From positions 1 to 20,039 of the forward strand of contig CAZFDT010000092.1 of NCBI GenBank assembly GCA_964518335.1: DNA of 20,039 bases. Reading direction: 5' to 3'. Of the stretch, positions 7,752 to 14,521 are shown piece by piece (position 1 is the stretch's first letter; each line of letters opens with the position of its first letter). The notes below the pieces were generated by a model. It was not told the origin of the DNA, made no database searches, and was given only the letters and a program-made list of their open reading frames with translations. This stretch comes from CAZFDT01 sp964518335. GTDB lineage: Bacteria; Planctomycetota; Phycisphaerae; Phycisphaerales; Phycisphaeraceae. Both the position numbers and the translations under genes were made by a program.

Positions 7752-7811
7752 CGGTGTCGCCCCCGAATCACGGGTGATATGTTGTCTTCGGGAGGTAGGG
7801 TCCTCTCCTGC

Positions 7812-8588
7812 ATGATCGATCGCGCCAGTGACATCCTGGGCTACCGCTTCCAAGACGAAGGACTCCTGGCCGAGGCGTTGACTCACGCGTCCAGCGCCGA
7901 TCATCGCCTGGCGTCGAACGAGCGGATGGAGTTTCTCGGCGACGCGATCCTGGGGCTGATCGTCTGCGAGTACCTTTTCAATGAGTTCCCCGACCTGCAG
8001 GAAGGGGAGATGACCAAGATCAAGAGCGCCGTGGTCAGCCGCCGTGTCTGTGCCCGCATCAGCCAGGAGATCAAGCTCGAGACGATGTTGAACCTGGGCA
8101 AGGGCATGGTCGGCCGGCCGCATATCCCCAGCAGCGTGGCGGCGGCGGTGCTCGAGTCGATCATCGCGGCGATCTACCTCGACGGCGGCATGGAGCCGAC
8201 GCGCCAATTCGTGCTGCAACACATGAAGCCGATCATCCACGAGGCGTTCGAGAGCGCGCATCAGCACAACTTCAAGAGCGTGCTGCAGCAATACGCGCAG
8301 AAGGCCCTGCCGTCCAATCCCGAGTACGTGCTCATGGACGAGAAGGGTCCCGACCACGCCAAGGCGTTCGAGGTGTGCGTGGAGATCGACGGCCGCAAGT
8401 TCAAGTCGGCGTGGGCCAAGTCGAAGAAGGAAGCCGAGCAGATGGCGGCGCTGCACGCACTGATCGAGTTGGAGCTGGCGCAGTACGACGATCTGGGCCG
8501 CGTGACGCTGCAGCCACCGATTCTCAACCATCTTCGCCCGCCGCAAGCGCCGCTGGCGTCGGCCTCAGGCGAGCTTGGCGCACCGTAA
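7812..8588 (+). CDS. rnc: Ribonuclease III
   Basis: It cleaves double-stranded RNA in rRNA processing and mRNA turnover, in the cytoplasm. From ATG 7812 it has 258 residues, normal for the family. The nuclease domain carries NERMEFLGDAIL at 36-47, with metal-binding E37, E40 and D44, then EGE at 64-66 and the second motif with E115 in VLESIIAAIYLDGG. A double-stranded RNA binding domain follows (about 153-222: FKSVLQQYAQ, KGPDHAKAF, SKKEAEQMAALHAL). By alignment with E. coli, the position of metal-binding D114 (ILADTVE) holds alanine here (A112 in VAAAVLE). An in-frame ATG at 7779 is an alternative start. GGAGGTAGGG lies about 11-21 nt before ATG 7812. Residues after about 228 form a non-conserved Pro/Ala tail. 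It is monocistronic and convergent with the DUF2934 gene. Confidence 0.95.
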   Translation: MIDRASDILGYRFQDEGLLAEALTHASSADHRLASNERMEFLGDAILGLIVCEYLFNEFPDLQEGEMTKIKSAVVSRRVCARISQEIKLETMLNLGKGMVGRPHIPSSVAAAVLESIIAAIYLDGGMEPTRQFVLQHMKPIIHEAFESAHQHNFKSVLQQYAQKALPSNPEYVLMDEKGPDHAKAFEVCVEIDGRKFKSAWAKSKKEAEQMAALHALIELELAQYDDLGRVTLQPPILNHLRPPQAPLASASGELGAP

Positions 8589-8592
8589 CGTC

Positions 8593-8610
8593 CCGCCGGT
8601 GGAACGGCGG
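8593..8610 (+). terminator. Hairpin just past the rnc stop
   Basis: CCGCCG-gtggaa-CGGCGG forms a perfect 6-bp stem starting 5 nt after the rnc stop, between convergent genes. No U-tract follows, so it may act in either direction only weakly or may protect the mRNA 3' end. Confidence 0.35.
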
Positions 8611-8643
8611 CTGGGCGAAGATCATGCCCGTCAGTGGCGGCGC

Positions 8644-8880
8644 TCAGGCCCCGGGTTTCTGCAGCGCGGCTTCCGCTTCTTTCCAGTTGGCGTAGTCCTG
8701 ACCTTGCGGGCAGCCTTTGGCCAGCCAGATCTCGTAGGCTTTCCTGGCGATCTGATCGTGCGTGAGCGTCATCACCACCTTGGATCGGCGTGGGGCGCCG
8801 TTGCCGTCCGAGCTTTTGCGGGCTGGAGCTTTCCGGGTGGTGCTGGTGGTCTTGGGGGTGCTGGTTTTTCGCGTTGCCAT
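8644..8880 (-). CDS. Small DUF2934 protein with basic N-terminal tail
   Basis: This encodes 78 residues from ATG 8880, preceded by GGAGAAGG. Residues 1-38 are rich in Lys, Thr, Arg, Pro and Ser (ATRKTSTPKTTSTTRKAPAR), like a histone H1-type tail. Residues 43-72 match DUF2934: HDQIARKAYEIW, GCPQGQD, NWKEAEAAL. The DUF2934 domain is short, of unknown function and common in planctomycetes and some proteobacteria. The tail suggests nucleic acid binding, but this is inference. It has its own strong promoter at 8948-8975 and lies downstream of eboF on the same strand, so read-through from the ebo operon is possible. An in-frame upstream ATG at 8949 is disfavoured because it sits at the promoter's -10. 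Confidence 0.85.
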   Translation of the reverse strand: MATRKTSTPKTTSTTRKAPARKSSDGNGAPRRSKVVMTLTHDQIARKAYEIWLAKGCPQGQDYANWKEAEAALQKPGA

Positions 8881-8947
8881 GACTGAGAATCCCTTCTCCG
8901 AAGACTGCGGGAATCGCTGCTGCGGAGTCGTGCCGCAGGCCAAGCGC

Positions 8948-8975
8948 ATGATATCGGACCATTTTGCCCCGTCAA
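8948..8975 (-). promoter_or_regulatory. Predicted sigma70-type promoter for the DUF2934 gene
   Basis: On the minus strand: TTGACG (8975-8970), 16-nt spacer, TATCAT (8953-8948), each matching 5/6. Predicted start is near 8941, with a leader of about 60 nt. It begins 35 nt after the eboF stop, and no terminator is visible between them. Confidence 0.6.
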
Positions 8976-9009
8976 CGTCTGGCGATGAGAATTGGGTGAG
9001 GTGTCGCGT

Positions 9010-10377
9010 TTAGTCGAACAGGGCCCGCAGGATCACGTCTCGCACCGCGGTGCAGGGCATGGGCCCGCCACTGCCGATGAGCGCCTGCGGGCCGATCATC
9101 AGTGGCTGCAGCGCGTCGGGCATGTCGGTTCGACCATGCGTGCCCCGGACCAGCGTCGTGTCCAGCGGCACGACATCCAGCAGCGTGCGAAAACCCAGCT
9201 TCCGCTTGAAGAGCTTCCAAAGCACCTCGATCGCCGGCCCGCCAAACAGCTCGCGCGGGTCGTAGCCGGGCTTGCGATGGATATCGACGGTGCGGGCGAA
9301 GTCGGGGGCGTGCTCGGGCACGCGCCACCAGTCATAGGTGAACCACCTCCCCGGCTCGGCGATGAGCACCACGTCGCCGGCCCGGTCATGTTCAATGCGG
9401 GTCATCGAGGCAATCCCCTTGACATCTTGCACGACATGCATGACCTCGTCGCGTCGTCTGGGATCGTTGATGTATAAGTGCGCAATCTGGTGATCGGCCA
9501 CGACGAAAGCAGCCCCTCCGGCTGGATCAAGAACCTCTCGACCATCCTCGTGCCGCACGCCCAGCAATCCCTTCCAGTTCAGCGTACGGTTGACGGCAAT
9601 CGCTTCCTGTCCCGTTGTGGATTCGATACCGTACTCGCTGACCAGCAACACGCGGTAGCCACACTCACGGAAGCCATCCATCAGATCGCCCACGACGTTG
9701 TCGATGTCGCAGACGTGACGCGGGATATCGGGATGGTCAGGCCCCAACTTCTGCAGTGGGTAGTCCAAGTGAGGCAGATACACGAGCGTCAGGGTCGTGC
9801 TGGTTCCACAGAGTCTGGCGGCGTCGGCGATCCAGCGCGACGAGGTGATGTCGGCCATCGGCCCCCAGAACCGAAACAGCGGGAACGTGCCCAGACCTTC
9901 CGGGGGGTCTCGCTGCAGGTGGTGGCGGAACTCGGGCGGTTGCGTGTAGCAATCGGGCAGCTTGCGACCGTCCGCTTTGTAGATCGGCCGGGCTTGCACG
10001 ACGTAGTCGCACGAGGACCAGCAGTTGTGCCACCAGAACAGATTCATGCAAGTGAACGATGCGTCGCGGCGGCGCGCCGTGTCCCACACCTGCTCGGCCT
10101 GCACCAGCTTGTTCGATCGGTTCCAGAAGCGCACCTCGCCCAGCTCGCGGAAGTACCAGCCGTTGCCCACGATGCCGTGCCCCCGGAAGTTGTCGTGGTT
10201 CCCAGGCGTGGTTCCCGTGAGCATCGACGCCTGCACGCTGCACGTGACCGCCGGCAGCACCGGCTGCAGTTGCCGCACCACGCCCAGCGCCCTGATCCGC
10301 GGCGCGTGCGGCAGGAGCGACGCGCTCAGGCCCACGACATTGATGACCACGGTGGGATTCATACTTCCGGGGGTCAT
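9010..10377 (-). CDS. eboF: EboF-like alkaline phosphatase superfamily protein
   Basis: This encodes 455 residues from ATG 10377, which overlaps the eboC stop as ATGA. It belongs to the nucleotide pyrophosphatase/phosphodiesterase branch of the alkaline phosphatase superfamily. The start TVVINVVGLS, the nucleophile region LPAVTCSVQA (candidate T45) and HGIVGNGWYFREL (67-79) match EboF proteins. A metal-site-like HLDYPLQKLGPDHP and SEYGI follow. The predicted reaction is hydrolysis of a phosphodiester or phosphate on an unknown metabolite. No signal peptide is obvious. It is the last gene of the eight-gene operon. ATG 10362 is a possible alternative start, but its Shine-Dalgarno spacing is too short. 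The segment between TGTTPG and HGIVGNG seems a few residues longer than I remember for the family. Confidence 0.88.
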   Translation of the reverse strand: MTPGSMNPTVVINVVGLSASLLPHAPRIRALGVVRQLQPVLPAVTCSVQASMLTGTTPGNHDNFRGHGIVGNGWYFRELGEVRFWNRSNKLVQAEQVWDTARRRDASFTCMNLFWWHNCWSSCDYVVQARPIYKADGRKLPDCYTQPPEFRHHLQRDPPEGLGTFPLFRFWGPMADITSSRWIADAARLCGTSTTLTLVYLPHLDYPLQKLGPDHPDIPRHVCDIDNVVGDLMDGFRECGYRVLLVSEYGIESTTGQEAIAVNRTLNWKGLLGVRHEDGREVLDPAGGAAFVVADHQIAHLYINDPRRRDEVMHVVQDVKGIASMTRIEHDRAGDVVLIAEPGRWFTYDWWRVPEHAPDFARTVDIHRKPGYDPRELFGGPAIEVLWKLFKRKLGFRTLLDVVPLDTTLVRGTHGRTDMPDALQPLMIGPQALIGSGGPMPCTAVRDVILRALFD

Positions 10378-11087
10378 GTGCCCAGTATCCGCCTCTGCAT
10401 GAGACCTGCCAAGGCGCCACACGCCACGGCCACAGACGCCGCCAGCGGCTGTCGCAGGACCAGCAGGAATACCGCATCGACGAGACTGATGGCACAGATC
10501 ATCGCCACGACAATCCGAACCCGCCGCCGATCATCGGCCTCGGCCCGGGCGATCAACGAGATCGCCACGACGTAAATCCCGAGTGCCGCCGCGAAGAGAC
10601 CCACCCGACGCCAGTCCAGCGGCCACGCCACGGCCGCGGCGCCGATGACGTAGATCATCGCCCGGCAGGATGCCATGAGCAGCACCGTCCACACCCCGAC
10701 GCGGTGCAGCAGGTTGTACGTCACGATCAGCATCACCAGTGCGACCGCCAGGATCACCGCGTAACCCGAGGCGAGCCAGAGCAGGTGGATGCCGACGATC
10801 GCCGTCGCTGCGGCGGCCATCGCGGCAGCGGAACGGCCAACGCGCCCCGAAGGGATCGGCCGCCCCGGCCGTTCGACAGCGTCCACTGCAGCGTCCGCCA
10901 GGTCATTGTGAATCATTCCCGCGACGTACAGCAGCGAGCAGGACGCCGCCACGACCACCCACGTCGCCCATGGGTAGTCAGCCGGTTTCGCCAGCGCCAC
11001 GCCCACCAGCGCGTTGCTCCACACCGTGGGCACGTTGCTGATCCGCGCTAGCTCAAGCCAAGCTGCGATGCCTGATCTTTGACCCAC
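10374..11087 (-). CDS. eboC: EboC-like UbiA-family prenyltransferase
   Basis: This integral membrane protein has 237 residues with about seven to eight hydrophobic helices. It opens with the UbiA-type start LELARISNVPTVWSNALVG (11-29) and carries the Asp-rich prenyl-diphosphate/Mg site NDLADAAVD at 61-69, followed by RPGRPIPSGRV. UbiA enzymes transfer a polyprenyl chain to an acceptor within the membrane; the EboC acceptor is unknown. The second Asp motif is weak (EADDRRR), as I expect for EboC rather than ubiquinone enzymes. The start is GTG 11087 with AGGGAG 6 nt upstream. It lies inside the eboE coding region (40-nt overlap) and no ATG fits. The protein is somewhat shorter than typical UbiA proteins (about 290). 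The stop overlaps eboF. Confidence 0.87.
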   Translation of the reverse strand: MGQRSGIAAWLELARISNVPTVWSNALVGVALAKPADYPWATWVVVAASCSLLYVAGMIHNDLADAAVDAVERPGRPIPSGRVGRSAAAMAAAATAIVGIHLLWLASGYAVILAVALVMLIVTYNLLHRVGVWTVLLMASCRAMIYVIGAAAVAWPLDWRRVGLFAAALGIYVVAISLIARAEADDRRRVRIVVAMICAISLVDAVFLLVLRQPLAASVAVACGALAGLMQRRILGT

Positions 11088-12199
11088 TGCAACTCCCTGG
11101 CGATCCCGTCGCTCAATGCCGCCACGCGCAACGCGGGCGGCAGCACATTCCACGCATACGTCTCCACCTCGTAGTGCCGCACCTCGCTGCCGCGCAGCGC
11201 CGTCATGCACTCGCCGATGCAGGACTGCGTAGTTCGGCACGCTTCCCAGCGGTCCAGGTACACGGGCACGTGGAAGTGCGTTCGCCATTGGCCCGTGGGC
11301 GCCGCGTCGCGCAGCGCCGCTGGCAGGTCGTCGTACAGGTGGACATTCTCGCTGTCGTTCACGCAAGTCTGGTGCAGATAGCGAGGCTCGTCGAAGGCTG
11401 TCAGTGCCTGGGCGTCCTGTCCGGCGACGCTCGCCGCCGCCGACAACTGCACCTTGCCGATGCCGATCCCCGCTCGCTGATAAGCGGCGATCGCTTCGCC
11501 CTGCGGCTCAAACATCACCGCGCTGTGACAGACGTCGTGGCACACCCGCAGGTACGCCCGCGTCGAGCGGTCGTCGGCCCCGCCCAACAGGTGCTCTTTG
11601 AAAAACCGCACGACATCGTCGGCCGTGTCGAGGTAGCACCCCGGCTCGGGCTCCAGGTCCACGTGGATGTACCGGCCAGTGTCCAGCTCCACCCGCGCCA
11701 GATAATGCACCAGGTTGCGCAGTTGACTTGCCGCCGCCGTCACCCGCGCGGGAATGTCCGCCAGCCACGGTCCCCAGCCCACTGGCAGCGTCGAGATGCT
11801 CCCCTCGGCCTCCTCAGGCAGCAGCCCCGCGAGGATACGAGCCAACTGCAGCGTGTACGTGAACCGGTCCGGGTCGGCCCAGTCGGGCTGATACACCGCG
11901 TGCTTCACCACGTCGCTGTGGAAGTCGCCATAGGGGAACCCGTTGAGCGTATAGGCCATCAGCCCGCGTTCGTTGAGCCACCCCCGGAACTTCGCCACGC
12001 CGTCCGGGTCGGCAGTCAACTGCGCCGCCGTGGCTGCCGACAGCCACAGGCCCACCCCCATCGGCTCGTGCGGCGACACGTTCCGCTTCACCGCCACCGC
12101 ATGGCGATCCAGATTCGCCAGCGTCTGGTCGAGGTCAGCCCCCGCATGCACGTTCGTGCAGTAGCCGAGGATCGTGTTGGGGCCCAGGAGGTCACGCAT
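11048..12199 (-). CDS. eboE: EboE-like sugar-phosphate isomerase/epimerase (xylose isomerase-like barrel)
   Basis: This encodes 383 residues from ATG 12199, which overlaps the eboB 3' end by 8 nt. It begins GPNTILGYCTNVHAG, typical of EboE. It then has likely metal/substrate residues of a TIM barrel: HVDLEPEPGCYLD, CHDVCHSAVMFE, GIGIGKVQLSAA and HFHVPVYLD. The family is called a metabolite traffic protein because ebo genes are needed for export of a metabolite precursor in cyanobacteria; the fold is that of xylose isomerase-like epimerases. It probably acts in the cytoplasm on the product of EboD or a related sugar phosphate. It is followed by eboC with a 40-nt overlap, suggesting tight coupling. 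Substrate unknown. Confidence 0.9.
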   Translation of the reverse strand: MRDLLGPNTILGYCTNVHAGADLDQTLANLDRHAVAVKRNVSPHEPMGVGLWLSAATAAQLTADPDGVAKFRGWLNERGLMAYTLNGFPYGDFHSDVVKHAVYQPDWADPDRFTYTLQLARILAGLLPEEAEGSISTLPVGWGPWLADIPARVTAAASQLRNLVHYLARVELDTGRYIHVDLEPEPGCYLDTADDVVRFFKEHLLGGADDRSTRAYLRVCHDVCHSAVMFEPQGEAIAAYQRAGIGIGKVQLSAAASVAGQDAQALTAFDEPRYLHQTCVNDSENVHLYDDLPAALRDAAPTGQWRTHFHVPVYLDRWEACRTTQSCIGECMTALRGSEVRHYEVETYAWNVLPPALRVAALSDGIARELQWVKDQASQLGLS

Positions 12200-12998
12200 C
12201 GACGTGGAACCGGGGCGACTGCGACAGGAACGCCCGGGGGTTGCTGTATGTGATCTTTTCGATGACTGCCGGCGAGTGGCCGCGGCGGCGCATCTCCAGA
12301 ATCGCCTTGGGCACTGCCAGAGGGTCACTGCAGCCCCAGTCGCCCGCGCTGTTGATCCACAGGCGCTCGCTGCCGTACATCTCGATGATGTCCGCGGCCC
12401 GCTGCGGCGTGCACTTGGTCTCGGGGTAGAGGGTCATCCCGGCCCAGTAGCCGCGGTCGAGCACTTCGCCCACGGTGTGCTCCTCGACATGGTCGATCAG
12501 CACGCGACCGGGGTCGATCGCCCCGTTGCGACGGATCGCGTCCATGATGAGTCGCGTGCCTTTGAGCTTGTCTTCCAGATGCGGCGTATGGACGAGGACA
12601 AGCTGGCCGTGCCTGGCGGCGAGGGCGATCTGCTCTTCGAGGATGACCAGTTCGTTGCGGCTGTTCTTGTTGAGGCCGATCTCACCGATGCCCAGCACGT
12701 TGGGGCGGTCGAGGAACTGTGGAATGAGTTGGATCACCTCGCGGCCAAACGCCACGTCCTCAGCCTCTTTGGGATTGATGCACAGCCAGCAGTAGTGGTC
12801 GATGCCGACGCTGGCAGCCCGCCTGGGCTCAACCTCGGTGAGCTGGCGGAAGTAATCGAAGAACCCGGCGGGTGAGGATCGGTCGAATCCCGCCCAGAAC
12901 GCCGGCTCGGTGACAGCGACGCATCCCGCCCGCGCCATCGCCGCGTAGTCGTCGGTGGTGCGGCTTATCATGTGGATGTGCGGATCGATGTATTTCAC
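12192..12998 (-). CDS. eboB: EboB-like TatD/amidohydrolase-type metal hydrolase
   Basis: This encodes 268 residues from GTG 12998, which overlaps the preceding stop as GTGA. Metal ligands of a TatD-like barrel are in place: DPHIH (H7, H9), GEIGLNK (E106), VHTPH (H137 and H140), IDHVEEH (H170) and NSAGDWG (D220). It probably uses two divalent metals to hydrolyse a phosphoester or amide in the cytoplasm. TatD proteins include DNases, but this ebo-linked branch is presumed metabolic. Its neighbours are the small unknown protein upstream and eboE downstream, both overlapping. A short heptamer repeat lies just before its start and encodes the end of the preceding protein. Confidence 0.9.
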   Translation of the reverse strand: MKYIDPHIHMISRTTDDYAAMARAGCVAVTEPAFWAGFDRSSPAGFFDYFRQLTEVEPRRAASVGIDHYCWLCINPKEAEDVAFGREVIQLIPQFLDRPNVLGIGEIGLNKNSRNELVILEEQIALAARHGQLVLVHTPHLEDKLKGTRLIMDAIRRNGAIDPGRVLIDHVEEHTVGEVLDRGYWAGMTLYPETKCTPQRAADIIEMYGSERLWINSAGDWGCSDPLAVPKAILEMRRRGHSPAVIEKITYSNPRAFLSQSPRFHVDA

Positions 12999-13315
12999 AA
13001 GCGCGTCGGGTGTCGGGTGTCGGGTGTCGGGTAAGCGCCCAAAGCACCTTTGCCCGGCGCTTTGGCGATCGGGTCGGTAGTCGGATCGCTCAGCAGTTCG
13101 AGGATACGCCGCGTGCGGCCGGGACCTGGTTGCCTGAGCACGTCGAGGGCGCGATGCATCGCCTCCACGCGAAAATCGTCGTCGCCGTCACTGCGATCGA
13201 GGCGGTCGAGGAACGCCGCGATGTCCAGCAGCTTGGCGCGGTGCTCCAAGAAATACAAATCGATCACCTGCTGCTTCGTGGCGGGGCATGGAGCTGTGGC
13301 GTCGGTCATCGCCAT
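12995..13315 (-). CDS. Small conserved-looking protein in the EboA position
   Basis: This encodes 106 residues from ATG 13315; the eboD stop and this start share one base (TGATG). I do not recognise a named domain. The middle has a patterned helical core: QVIDLYFLEHRAKLLDIAAF, LDRLDR, then DDDFRVEAMHRALDVL and RTRRILELLSDPTTDPI, ending GKGALGA. It looks like a real, soluble helical protein because residues alternate in a helix-like way and both ends are translationally coupled. It does not resemble EboA as I know it (about twice as long, with an AWNQ-type motif). The last 12 residues (YPTPDTRHPTRL) are encoded by four 7-bp repeats and look like a read-through tail. The stop overlaps the eboB GTG. 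It may be an ebo-specific accessory or carrier-binding protein. Confidence 0.75.
   Translation of the reverse strand: MAMTDATAPCPATKQQVIDLYFLEHRAKLLDIAAFLDRLDRSDGDDDFRVEAMHRALDVLRQPGPGRTRRILELLSDPTTDPIAKAPGKGALGAYPTPDTRHPTRL
13005..13032. repeat. Four tandem copies of the heptamer GTCGGGT
   Basis: Exact copies lie at 13005-13011, 13012-13018, 13019-13025 and 13026-13032. They fall inside the last codons of the small ebo-linked gene, 7 nt from the eboB GTG. Seven is not a multiple of three, so gain or loss of a copy would shift the reading frame. The unit has no stop in any frame on the coding strand. Confidence 0.9.
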
Positions 13316-14481
13316 CACCTTATCAGAGACCGCGGCACACGATCGAGCAGGTCGGCGACGCATTGCGACATGACGTGGCGATCGATGGCGTGGACCTCGA
13401 CGGGGTCGCCGATGTCGCGCAGCATGGTGACGGATAGTTGCCCCCCCAGATGCTCGCGGAAGTCGTCGAGGCCCCGGAAAAGGTCGTCGGTGTCGGCGAG
13501 TGCGGGATCGCTCAGCGGCAGGCCCAGTCGCTGAAGCGCATCGAGCACAGCGCTGCACTTATCCAGCGGCAGCAGGCCGACCCGCGAGGCGTAGGCGCAG
13601 TCCAAGGCCAGCCCGATGCTCACCGCTTCGCCATGGCGAAGGCGGTGGCCTGTCATCAGCTCCAGGCGATGAGCGGCCCAGTGCCCCAGATCGAGCGGGC
13701 GGGCCGAGCCCTGCTCGAACGGGTCGCCGCCCTCGGCGATGTGGCGGGCGTGCAGAATGGCACTGCGGCGGATGACCTGCTCGCTGATCGCCGGCTCACG
13801 ATCGCGCAGTTGATCCGCATGACCGCGGACCAACTCGAACAGCGCCGGATCCTTGAGCGTGGACACCTTCACCGCCTCGACAAACCCGCACCGCCATTCG
13901 CGGTCGGGCAGAGTCGTCAGCCAATGCCCACTGTTGATGACGGCCCAGGGAACGGCGAACGTGCCGATGAAATTCTTCTGTCCGAAGGCGTTGACGCCGT
14001 TCTTGACGCCCGCGCCCGAGTCGGCCTGGGCCAGCGTGGTCGTGGGCAGGCGGATGAGCCTCACCCCGCGATGGGTCACTGCCGCGGCGAAGCCCACCGC
14101 GTCGAGCACGGCTCCGCCCCCGATCACCAGCACGTAGCTGTGCCGATCGATTCGCGCCTCGGCAATCTGCTGCAGCATCGGCAGGAGGTGGCCAGGCTCG
14201 TTCTTGACCGCCTCGCCGGCGAGCACACGCCGCAGTGGCCGCTGCAGCGACACTTTTGTCACGTGATGCCGCAGGTAAGCGTCCAGCCTGGCCTCGGTAT
14301 CCGGCCATGCCGCCGCCACCTCCGCGTCAATGAACGCCAGCAGTCGCCGGTCGCCATCGCCCGCCAGTAACGTCGCCAGTGTGTCGTCGGCCGCATCCAG
14401 CACGTCGCGCACAAACCGCAGCCGATGCGCTTGCGAGAATCGCACCGACAGGTCCAGCCCATCATGTCCGTCGGGTGGCAT
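13315..14481 (-). CDS. eboD: EboD-like sugar-phosphate cyclase (3-dehydroquinate synthase family)
   Basis: This encodes 388 residues from ATG 14481. The dehydroquinate synthase-like core is clear: VIGGGAVLDAVGF (119-131, NAD site), RLPTTTLAQADSGAGVKNGVNAFGQ (144-168), CGFVEAVK (zinc ligand E202), DLGHWAAH (H267) and RHGEAV (H283). The loop DSGAGVKNGVN differs from the aroB form DSSVGGKTGVN and fits EboD and cyclitol-forming enzymes. It therefore probably cyclises a sugar phosphate, giving a carbasugar or cyclitol, rather than making dehydroquinate for aromatic amino acids. It acts in the cytoplasm with NAD and zinc. It starts 40 nt after the alpha-E gene, with no obvious ribosome binding site, and is coupled by TGATG to the small downstream gene. 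Confidence 0.9.
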   Translation of the reverse strand: MPPDGHDGLDLSVRFSQAHRLRFVRDVLDAADDTLATLLAGDGDRRLLAFIDAEVAAAWPDTEARLDAYLRHHVTKVSLQRPLRRVLAGEAVKNEPGHLLPMLQQIAEARIDRHSYVLVIGGGAVLDAVGFAAAVTHRGVRLIRLPTTTLAQADSGAGVKNGVNAFGQKNFIGTFAVPWAVINSGHWLTTLPDREWRCGFVEAVKVSTLKDPALFELVRGHADQLRDREPAISEQVIRRSAILHARHIAEGGDPFEQGSARPLDLGHWAAHRLELMTGHRLRHGEAVSIGLALDCAYASRVGLLPLDKCSAVLDALQRLGLPLSDPALADTDDLFRGLDDFREHLGGQLSVTMLRDIGDPVEVHAIDRHVMSQCVADLLDRVPRSLIR

Positions 14482-14521
14482 GGCTGGGTATGGTATCGGA
14501 TGCGCTGCAATTCTTGCACGA

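Noticed and set aside
13005..13032. The heptamer repeats considered as a CRISPR-like array
   Set aside because: The unit is 7 bp with no spacers, and no cas genes are present; it is a simple tandem repeat.
13315..14481. EboD considered as AroB (3-dehydroquinate synthase of the shikimate pathway)
   Set aside because: The active-site loop reads DSGAGVKNGVN rather than the AroB form, and it lies in an ebo cluster, not beside shikimate genes.
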